From Chloroflexota bacterium (GTDB lineage Bacteria; Chloroflexota; Dehalococcoidia; Lucifugimonadales; Lucifugimonadaceae), in assembly GCA_030831265.1 (NCBI GenBank), contig JAURLM010000112.1, positions 1 through 11,709 on the forward strand: DNA of 11,709 nt, in the 5' to 3' direction. Shown in pieces: positions 6,239-11,709 of this stretch (its first letter is position 1; each line of letters opens with the position of its first letter). The notes below the pieces were generated by a model. The model did not search any database. It worked only from the letters and a program-made list of their open reading frames with translations, and was not told the origin of the DNA. Position numbers and translations under genes: made by a program.

Positions 6239-8557
6239 ATGGTCTCTACACCTTCTCGATCTCCTCGACGCACCAACTCAGATGGCCTGACCTTCGAAGG
6301 TTTTGGCAAGTCTTATGAAAAGGTGGACGGCGCTGACAAAGTGACCGGACGGTCGAAGTTCGGCGCTGATTTCACGCTCCCCGGATCGCTTCACGGCAAG
6401 ATAGTTCGTTCGCCGTATGCACACGCCCGGATCATCAGCATCGACACATCCGCAGCAGAAAAACTCACGGGAGTCCACGCTGTCTGCACGGCGGCCGACT
6501 TCCCATCTGACATCAGCGGCGACCTCGACACTGGCGAGGTGGACATCGGTATCCAGTTCCTTGCCAACCTGATGATGGCCCGACGCAAGGTGCTGTTTGA
6601 AGGCCACCCGGTCGCCGCAGTTGCCGCAACTGACGCACACATAGCTGCAGAAGCAGCTCGACTGGTGAAGGTCGAGTACGAAGTCCTTGATCCCGTGACC
6701 AACCCTATTGAGGCTATGGCCGCAGATGCCCCGCTACTACATGAAGGCCTCGTCGCACGCTCCCTGAGCGGCACCGGTGATAGGCCAAGCAATATCTCTG
6801 CCCACATGGAAGTCGGACGCGGCGATGTCGAAAAGGGGTTTGCAGAGTCCGACGTTATTGTCGAGCGCACCTTTAAGACCTCTATCGTCCACCAGGGTTA
6901 CCTTGAGCCAGAGGCAGAGACTGTCTACTGGCAGGAAAACGGGCATATCGATGTCTGGGCCAACACACAGGGCTCGTTTGCCGTACGCGGCAACCTGGCT
7001 AACCTGATGAAGGTTGCTGCCGGGAACATCACCGTCACACCACTGGAAGTAGGTGGAGCGTTCGGTGCCAAGACGATACCCCGCGTGACACCGGTGGCGG
7101 CCATCCTCTCTCACAAATCAGGCCGACCAGTCAAGATTGTCCTCAACCGGGAAGAGGTGCTGAAAGCCACAGGCCCCGGCGCAGCCGCTGTCGTAACGGT
7201 CAAGATGGGTGCTACAAAGGAAGGCAAAATAAAGGCGGCACAGGCTCGGCTTGTGTACGGTGCGGGAGCCTTCCCCGGTGCGCCGATCATGCGCGGCGTC
7301 CAATCTGTATTCGCGTGCTACCAGCCTGAAAACAGCCGCGTCGACGGCTACGACGTTGTGACAAACACGCCCCGGGTCGCCGCATATCGCGCTCCCGGCG
7401 CAACAGTCTCGTCGTTCTGCACCGAACAGGTGATGGACGAACTTGCGCGCAAGTTGAACATTGAACCTATTGACTTCCGCATCATGAATGCGTCGAAGAC
7501 CGGTGACTACACCGTCGATGACAACCAGTACACGCGCATCGGCATCGTAGAGATGCTCCAGGCAGCTAAAGCGCACCCGGCGTACACCCGGCCAATCAAG
7601 AAATCGAAGAACGGCTGGCTGACAGGCCGCGGAGTGGGCATTGGCTGGTGGCCGTGCGGAGTCGACCAGGCAAGCTCTCGCATGCTGGTGCAGCCAGATG
7701 GACGCGTAGCCCTGACAACGGGCTCTGTGGACCTCTCAGGCGTACGCACGGGGCTATCGCAGCTTGCGGCAGAGACGCTTGGTATAGAACCGAGTGAGGT
7801 GACCGTTCGCGTGGCCGATACGGACAACATTCCGTTCACCGGATCCTCCGCAGGTTCCAAGGTTACCCGGACGCAGTCAGATGCCGTCTACAAGGCAGGA
7901 ATGGCTGTTATCGACATCATGCGTAACGCACTTGCCCCGCGGTTCAACTTAGAGGCAGAGTTCGTGGAGTACGAAAAAGGTCACTTTTTCGCTCGAGACA
8001 ACCAGGAAAACAAGATCAGCTTCAAGAAAGCTGCAAAGATCATCAACGCACAGGCGATCCCCATTGAAGCGACCGCATCCAGTGACCCAAAGATGCGGCC
8101 AGCAAACGGATACGCACTCAACATTGCAGATGTCGAAATCGATCCGGACACCGGCAAGATCCAGATACTGGACTACACATTGTTCCAGGACGTTGGCCGT
8201 TTGATGAACCCCACGCAGGTGGAGGGACAGATGCACGGTGGCGCAGCGCAGGGCATTGGATGGGCGCTGAATGAGGAGTATGTCTACGATGACCGCGGCC
8301 AGATGCGGAATTCCAGTCTGTTGGATTACCGCATGCCAACCGCGTTGGACCTGCCGATGATGGAGTGTGTGATCCTGGAGACTCCCGCAGACGACGGCCC
8401 ATTCGGCATCCGAGGTGTCGGCGAGCCACCGATCATCCCGCCAGCAGCTGCACTTGCAAATGCAGTGCACGACGCAACCGGGGCGCGGATCACAGAATTG
8501 CCAATGAGCCCAGAGCGTGTCTTCTGGGCCATGCGAGACAAATCGGACAAAGGGTGA
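6239..8557 (+). CDS. Xanthine dehydrogenase family molybdopterin-binding subunit (CoxL/aldehyde oxidase-like)
   Basis: This 772-residue protein is the large, molybdenum-cofactor-binding subunit of a molybdenum hydroxylase. In the cytoplasm such enzymes hydroxylate purines, aldehydes or N-heterocycles using water oxygen. Domains in order: the aldehyde oxidase/xanthine dehydrogenase a/b hammerhead (about 25-150), MoCo-binding domain 1 (about 170-410) with VGGAFGAK at 271-278 and the loop AYRAPGA at 382-388, and MoCo-binding domain 2 (about 430-700) with G-V-G-E at 726-729, where Glu729 is the expected catalytic base. The AYRAPGA loop is not the AYxCSFR loop of true form I CO dehydrogenase. The usual GQG stretch is replaced by D-L-S-G-V-R-T (498-504). 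No FAD or 2Fe-2S partner subunit is encoded next to it. The ATG at 6239 gives a normal family N-terminus but has a weak ribosome site. Substrate unknown. Confidence 0.9.
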   Translation: MVSTPSRSPRRTNSDGLTFEGFGKSYEKVDGADKVTGRSKFGADFTLPGSLHGKIVRSPYAHARIISIDTSAAEKLTGVHAVCTAADFPSDISGDLDTGEVDIGIQFLANLMMARRKVLFEGHPVAAVAATDAHIAAEAARLVKVEYEVLDPVTNPIEAMAADAPLLHEGLVARSLSGTGDRPSNISAHMEVGRGDVEKGFAESDVIVERTFKTSIVHQGYLEPEAETVYWQENGHIDVWANTQGSFAVRGNLANLMKVAAGNITVTPLEVGGAFGAKTIPRVTPVAAILSHKSGRPVKIVLNREEVLKATGPGAAAVVTVKMGATKEGKIKAAQARLVYGAGAFPGAPIMRGVQSVFACYQPENSRVDGYDVVTNTPRVAAYRAPGATVSSFCTEQVMDELARKLNIEPIDFRIMNASKTGDYTVDDNQYTRIGIVEMLQAAKAHPAYTRPIKKSKNGWLTGRGVGIGWWPCGVDQASSRMLVQPDGRVALTTGSVDLSGVRTGLSQLAAETLGIEPSEVTVRVADTDNIPFTGSSAGSKVTRTQSDAVYKAGMAVIDIMRNALAPRFNLEAEFVEYEKGHFFARDNQENKISFKKAAKIINAQAIPIEATASSDPKMRPANGYALNIADVEIDPDTGKIQILDYTLFQDVGRLMNPTQVEGQMHGGAAQGIGWALNEEYVYDDRGQMRNSSLLDYRMPTALDLPMMECVILETPADDGPFGIRGVGEPPIIPPAAALANAVHDATGARITELPMSPERVFWAMRDKSDKG

Positions 8558-8597
8558 TCTCGTGCTGAACGGATCGACTCGGTAACACAGGAACAAC

Positions 8598-9002
8598 ATG
8601 CCCGAGCCAACAATAGTCGACATCACCGCGGGCGGCTTGCTTGAACGTGGCGCCGGCAAATCACTTCAGATCGCCGTAGTCCACCGCGGTCGCTACGATG
8701 ACTGGACGCTTCCGAAAGGCCACCTTGAAAATGGTGAGACCATCGAGCAGGCGGCGATTCGCGAAGTCCTCGAAGAAACAGGCTGCCGGGGAGAGATCGT
8801 GGAGATCGTGCAGCCCGGCGCCTACCTGGTTTCCGACCAGCCCAAGATAGTGGTCTTCTACCGGATGCGCCTGGTCCACGAGGGCCAGTTCAAGCCGGAT
8901 GATGAGGTCTCAGGCATTGAGTGGATGACGCCATCTGAAGCATGCAGCAAGCTCACCTATGCATCGGATCAGCGGGTGGTCGCCGAAGCGTACCCCGACT
9001 AA
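8598..9002 (+). CDS. Nudix hydrolase (MutT-like)
   Basis: This 134-residue single-domain protein has a complete Nudix box, GX5EX7REUXEEXGU, from Gly41 to Cys63: G41, E47, R55-E56, E59-E60 and G62. Nudix enzymes hydrolyse a nucleoside diphosphate linked to another moiety, with Mg2+ bound by the box glutamates. The segment QIAVVHRGRYDDWTLPKGHL resembles the Nudix half of mycobacterial MutT1 and diadenosine polyphosphate hydrolases, so an oxidised-dNTP or ApnA role is plausible but unproven. AGGA (8589-8592) lies five bases before the ATG, and the gene is 40 bases after the molybdenum subunit, so both may share a transcript. Its stop TAA overlaps the stop of the convergent gene. Confidence 0.9.
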   Translation: MPEPTIVDITAGGLLERGAGKSLQIAVVHRGRYDDWTLPKGHLENGETIEQAAIREVLEETGCRGEIVEIVQPGAYLVSDQPKIVVFYRMRLVHEGQFKPDDEVSGIEWMTPSEACSKLTYASDQRVVAEAYPD

Positions 9003-9763
9003 CCGACGGCGTTGCTGCCAACACGTTTACGTACAAGGTTCACCGCAAACATCAATAGAGCGAACTGCGACACTGACAGAATGGCAATGAACACCGTCGC
9101 CTCGAAGAAGAACCGCTGCGGAAACATGATTATCAGGTAGTCACGGTACGGGTCGAGCAACCACAGGTCATTTGCAAAGCTCAAGAAATGGAACTGCTCA
9201 AACACATAGTTGAAGTCGACCACTATCGCTATCGCGAACACACCGACCAACAGCCCGGACCCGAGCGCTGACCACCGAAGCGTCAACATCAGCAGTTCCC
9301 AGAAATTCTTCTTGAAATAGATAAGTCCGGCAGCGGCGATCAGTAACGCGAGCAGCCCCGTCACCCTGACCACCATGAATACGCTCTTCATCAGTGCCTT
9401 CACATCCACCATGTGCAGGATTTCTCGCTCCTTGTAGAGAGAAATCTCCTGTCCCTGGAAGGTAACGATCAGGTCAAGCAACTCGGCATCATTGGTGAAA
9501 TAGTCTTTTATCTGGTCAGCACCGCGATCAAGTTGCGATACGGGAAGGTTCGTTCGTTCAGGAATCCCGTTGCGCCACCAGTTATACGAATACAGCCAGT
9601 CGCTCTTTGTTACGTACTCTACGTTCCCGAGTATCAGGAACACGGGGACAGTGATAGCAAACACTGTCGCAGCTAACGCCACTACCCAACCGCGTAAACC
9701 AACGGGACGTGATACTGGCGGAATAAAGCGATCATTAAGTGATTGGACAACAGGGTTCTGCAT
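8999..9763 (-). CDS. TIGR01906/DUF1461 family integral membrane protein
   Basis: This 254-residue membrane protein of unknown function has four hydrophobic helices at about 26-48, 128-149, 162-183 and 218-244. A roughly 80-residue extracytoplasmic-type segment lies between helices 1 and 2. The conserved family blocks are visible: LYKEREILHMVDVK (109-122) at the end of that segment, and FHFLSFANDLWLLDP (190-204) continuing into DYLIIMFPQRFF between helices 3 and 4. The length fits the family. The stop codon overlaps the stop of the convergent Nudix gene. The ATG at 9763 has no visible Shine-Dalgarno. A -10-like TATCCT lies nine bases upstream on the minus strand inside the divergent inverted repeat, so a leaderless transcript is possible. 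The family call is firm and the role is unknown. Confidence 0.85.
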   Translation of the reverse strand: MQNPVVQSLNDRFIPPVSRPVGLRGWVVALAATVFAITVPVFLILGNVEYVTKSDWLYSYNWWRNGIPERTNLPVSQLDRGADQIKDYFTNDAELLDLIVTFQGQEISLYKEREILHMVDVKALMKSVFMVVRVTGLLALLIAAAGLIYFKKNFWELLMLTLRWSALGSGLLVGVFAIAIVVDFNYVFEQFHFLSFANDLWLLDPYRDYLIIMFPQRFFFEATVFIAILSVSQFALLMFAVNLVRKRVGSNAVG

Positions 9764-9771
9764 AACTGGTT

Positions 9772-9815
9772 AGGATACTGTGCGCGCTCAGGTTTTGAAG
9801 AGCGCACAGTATCCT
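9772..9815. repeat. Perfect 14-bp inverted repeat in the divergent DUF1461-mazG intergenic region
   Basis: AGGATACTGTGCGC (9772-9785) is repeated as its exact reverse complement GCGCACAGTATCCT (9802-9815) around a 16-base spacer. Each arm ends in an outward-facing TATCCT that resembles a -10 box (four of six matches to TATAAT), so the symmetry could be a shared operator or a mirrored promoter pair. On the minus strand TTCAAA lies 16 bases before TATCCT. On the + strand the right arm is followed at once by GGAG (9816-9819), the mazG ribosome site. As RNA it would form a 14-bp hairpin abutting that site. There is no T tract, so a terminator is unlikely. Confidence 0.75.
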
Positions 9816-9825
9816 GGAGCACTCC

Positions 9826-10593
9826 ATGAGCGAAATTTCCGATAACGCCAGCAAAGCCGGTGATGCGTTCGCCGAACTGATAGCCATCGTCGAACGACTC
9901 CGCAACCCGGGCGGTTGCCCCTGGGACGCTGATCAGACGCACGTCTCGCTCCGGCAATATCTGCTTGAAGAGTCATACGAACTGCTGGATGCCATCGATT
10001 CCGGTGACAGTGAAGGCATCGAAGAAGAAATTGGAGACATCCTCACGCAGATTGCATTCCACGCTGACATCGCCCATCGCGAAGGCCGTTTCGATGCCGC
10101 ATCAGCCTGCCGCAGGGTGGTCGAAAAGCTAATCCAACGCCACCCGCATGTATTTGCAGGCGCCCAACAACTGACCAACCCGCAAGATGTAGTCGAACGA
10201 TGGGACCAACTGAAGCGCGCCGAAAGTGGTCGCACCTCGATAGTCGCAAGCCTGCCATCGTCACTACCAGCACTCGCACTTTCAGGTTCTGTTCAGCGAA
10301 GGGCAATGAAAGCCGGTCTGCCGTGGCCTGCGGACAATGACCGTTCACCTGTCTTCACACCGGTACAGGGCGAATCAAGCGCGCACACGGAAAAACGAGC
10401 CGGAGAACTGCTTATGCAGGTTGCTCGTGAGATACGCGATGCGGGAATCGACCCCGAGATCGCACTGCATTCGGCGGCTGTGGAATTGCGCTCCAGAGTT
10501 TTACGAGCAGAAGAACTTGCAGGTGACGAACCGCTGGCTGATCTCGACGAAGCCACCCGGATTCGAGTATGGATTGAGTCCGAAGCTGGCTAG
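9826..10593 (+). CDS. mazG: MazG family nucleoside triphosphate pyrophosphohydrolase
   Basis: This 255-residue protein is close to the usual MazG length. MazG hydrolyses canonical and damaged NTPs/dNTPs to monophosphates and pyrophosphate. The N-terminal domain starts with the typical L-R-N-P-G-G-C-P-W-D (25-34). It carries an intact metal-binding EExxE...ExxD motif at Glu48, Glu49, Glu52, Glu68 and Asp71, followed by IAFHADIA. The RHPHVF segment (105-110) and the WDQLK segment (126-130) are also typical. The second domain is recognisable (AMKAGLPWP, then GIDPEIALHSAAVELRSR), but its own EExxE helix is gone, replaced by about 20 residues with little family likeness (171-190), and EELGD is altered to EKRAGE. 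GGAG sits six bases before the ATG. Convergent selD ends four bases beyond this gene's stop. Confidence 0.9.
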   Translation: MSEISDNASKAGDAFAELIAIVERLRNPGGCPWDADQTHVSLRQYLLEESYELLDAIDSGDSEGIEEEIGDILTQIAFHADIAHREGRFDAASACRRVVEKLIQRHPHVFAGAQQLTNPQDVVERWDQLKRAESGRTSIVASLPSSLPALALSGSVQRRAMKAGLPWPADNDRSPVFTPVQGESSAHTEKRAGELLMQVAREIRDAGIDPEIALHSAAVELRSRVLRAEELAGDEPLADLDEATRIRVWIESEAG

Positions 10594-10597
10594 GCCA

Positions 10598-11656
10598 TCA
10601 CTTTGTGACTGTAATCTGACCGGGCGATCCAGTTTCAATTACACCGATAACCGCCGCGTACTGACAACCGTGGGTCAGCAACGATTCCTGCAACAGCCCC
10701 ACTCGCTCCTCTGACACCGCAATCAGCATTCCACCGGAGGTCTGCGCGTCACAAATAAGCAACTGGTCGATCTCGCTGATCCCGTCACCCCACAAAATGT
10801 GATTCGTCAAAGATTCCAGGTTGCGGTGCGTTCCGCCCGGTGCGACCCCTCGTTCCAGCAGTTCCAGCGCCCCCTGCAACACCGGCACAGCCCCCATCTC
10901 CACATTCGCCGAAACGCCGCTCGCCTTCAGCATCCCGTGCAGATGTCCCAGCAGTCCGAAGCCCGTCACGTCAGTCGCAGCATTTACGCCGACTTCGATC
11001 ATGGCCTCACACGCGCCACGGTTCAACATAGCCATCGACGTGATCGCCTCGGCCATCACGTCTGCACTGGCAATTCCCGCTTTGCCTGCTGTAGTCACAA
11101 TTCCTGTACCAATCGCTTTCGTCAGTACAAGGACGTCACCCGGCTTTGCGTTTCTGTTCGTTATCTGCTTACCCGGAGTAACGAACCCCGTGACCGCCAG
11201 CCCATACTTCGGCTCGACGTCATCCACAGTGTGCCCACCAACAATAGAAACTTCAGCCTCGGAAGCCTTCGACTGGCCGCCTTCGAGAACGCGTGCCACG
11301 ACTTCAGGCGGTAGTTTCCTCGGGAACGCGGCAATGTTCAGTGCGGTCACAGGACGTCCACCGGTTGCGTACACATCGGAGAGCGCATTGGCGACGGCAA
11401 TTTCACCGTAGTGGAACGGGTCATCGACGATTGGCGGGAAGAAGTCCACAGTTAAAACAAGCGCGAGTTCATCCGATATCCGGTAGACAGCGGCGTCATC
11501 AACGGACTCAAAACCCGCCAGGACATTGGGATCCCGGTAGGTTGGCGGAGGCAGCTGGCTCAGAACCCTGGCCAGTTCGCTCTGTGAGAGCTTACCGGCT
11601 CAACCGGCGCAGGAGGCCAGTTCGGTAAGCCGACCAGAGAACTCTGATTGCGACAA
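10598..11656 (-). CDS. selD: Selenide, water dikinase (selenophosphate synthetase), selenocysteine-containing
   Basis: SelD makes selenophosphate from selenide and ATP, the selenium donor for selenocysteine-tRNA and 2-selenouridine. The frame from TTG at 11656 reads M-S-Q-S-E-F-S-G-R-L-T-E-L-A-S-C-A-G-U19-A-G-K22-L, with UGA (11600-11602) at the catalytic Cys position and the essential lysine three residues later, as for E. coli Cys17/Lys20. Downstream the frame gives FESVDDAAVYRISD, DFFPPIVDDP, GGHTVDDVEPKYGLAVTG, TDVTGFGLLGHL and the end TVTK. The total of 352 residues is normal for the family (E. coli 347). The GTG at 11449 is an internal Val codon, not a start. TTG at 11656 is the only usual start after the upstream in-frame TGA (11687-11689). 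An AGGA lies 11 bases before it, rather far. mazG converges four bases away. Confidence 0.88.
11555..11575 (-). promoter_or_regulatory. Bacterial SECIS-like hairpin in selD mRNA
   Basis: Counting from the base after UGA on the minus strand, CUGGC (25-29) pairs with GCCAG (41-45). CAG (30-32) then pairs with CUG (37-39), with a single bulged A at 40, leaving an apical loop GGUU (33-36). A short upper stem with G residues at the start of the loop, about 16-37 bases after UGA, is what bacterial SECIS elements look like; the E. coli fdhF element also shows GGU in its loop. A second hairpin that starts right after the UGA shares the CUGGC arm and would compete with this one. Confidence 0.6.
11600..11602 (-). 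other. selD: In-frame UGA read as selenocysteine in selD
   Basis: On the minus strand TGA falls exactly at the catalytic Cys/Sec position of SelD (residue 19). Homologous coding continues in the same frame on both sides: RLTELASCAG before it, AGKL and the ATP-binding domain after it. A sequencing error or pseudogene would not be expected to hit this one codon while leaving the rest intact. Confidence 0.85.
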
Positions 11657-11709
11657 ATTCGTGATTTTCCTGTAGAACTTTGTGATTCACGGGCGATAAG
11701 GGATTTCAC
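11657..11709 (-). other. selD upstream region, incomplete
   Basis: These 53 bases precede the selD start on the minus strand. They contain an in-frame TGA (11687-11689) that bounds the gene and an AGGAAAA stretch that may be its ribosome site. No convincing promoter is seen before the window ends. Confidence 0.4.

Noticed and set aside
6239..8557. Form I carbon monoxide dehydrogenase (CoxL)
   Set aside because: The active-site loop reads AYRAPGA, not the AYxCSFR of form I CoxL, and no coxM/coxS partners are present.
7949..8659. 236-residue minus strand open frame opposite the molybdenum subunit
   Set aside because: Rich in Cys/His/Trp without a pattern; opposite the conserved C-terminal MoCo domain that contains the catalytic Glu.
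10821..11411. 196-residue + strand open frame antisense to selD
   Set aside because: It lies wholly opposite well-conserved SelD sequence and has low-complexity Ala/Ser/Pro/Thr composition typical of an antisense shadow.
10598..11449. selD as a 283-residue gene starting at GTG 11449, or as a pseudogene broken by a stop
   Set aside because: The GTG is the Val codon just before the conserved DFFPPIVDD. Homology continues upstream in frame through the UGA to a normal SelD N-terminus, so recoding explains it better.
1..11709. CRISPR arrays, tRNA/rRNA genes, insertion sequences, phage or toxin-antitoxin genes
   Set aside because: No regularly spaced repeats, cloverleaf sequences, transposase or integrase-like proteins, or terminal repeats were seen on either strand.

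Overview
The window is an ordinary-looking bacterial chromosome segment: compact, about 55% GC by eye, with short intergenic gaps and no mobile element, CRISPR array, tRNA or rRNA that I can see. The protein mix suggests a Chloroflexota-type bacterium, possibly a marine SAR202/Dehalococcoidia-like lineage. The clues are a RecG with a Pro/Ala/Ser-rich linker before its wedge domain, a TIGR01906/DUF1461 membrane protein, and a lone xanthine-dehydrogenase-type molybdenum subunit beside tandem SDR enzymes. This taxonomic call is an inference from protein resemblance and is not proven by the sequence.

Layout. From the left edge to 2240 (+) is recG, cut at its 5' end by the window. A terminator-like hairpin with a T tract (2366-2394) separates it from a SulP-family anion transporter with a C-terminal STAS domain (2414-3958, +). 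Next comes a + strand cluster: two tandem, overlapping NAD-dependent epimerase/dehydratase paralogues (4071-4847 and 4840-5625), a small Tag-like DNA glycosylase homologue lacking several key residues (5662-6120), a molybdopterin-binding xanthine dehydrogenase family subunit (6239-8557) and a Nudix hydrolase (8598-9002). A DUF1461 four-helix membrane protein (8999-9763, -) converges on the Nudix gene with overlapping stop codons. It diverges from mazG (9826-10593, +) across a perfect 14-bp inverted repeat. mazG converges, with a 4-bp gap, on selD (10598-11656, -).

The most important observation is that selD reads through an in-frame UGA (11600-11602, minus strand) at the position of the catalytic cysteine. 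The essential lysine lies three residues later, and a SECIS-like hairpin with a GGUU apical loop follows. Plain ORF calling cuts this gene at an internal GTG. Read with selenocysteine it is a full-length 352-residue selenophosphate synthetase that is itself a selenoprotein, which implies the organism decodes selenocysteine.

Functionally the window combines genome maintenance (RecG, the Tag-like protein), nucleotide-pool cleaning (Nudix, MazG), selenium metabolism (SelD), anion transport (SulP) and oxidation of organic substrates (two SDRs, the molybdenum hydroxylase subunit). No single new multi-gene system is evident. The items most worth a second look are the recoded selD with its hairpins, the divergent dyad at 9772-9815, and the Tag-like and MazG proteins with altered key residues.
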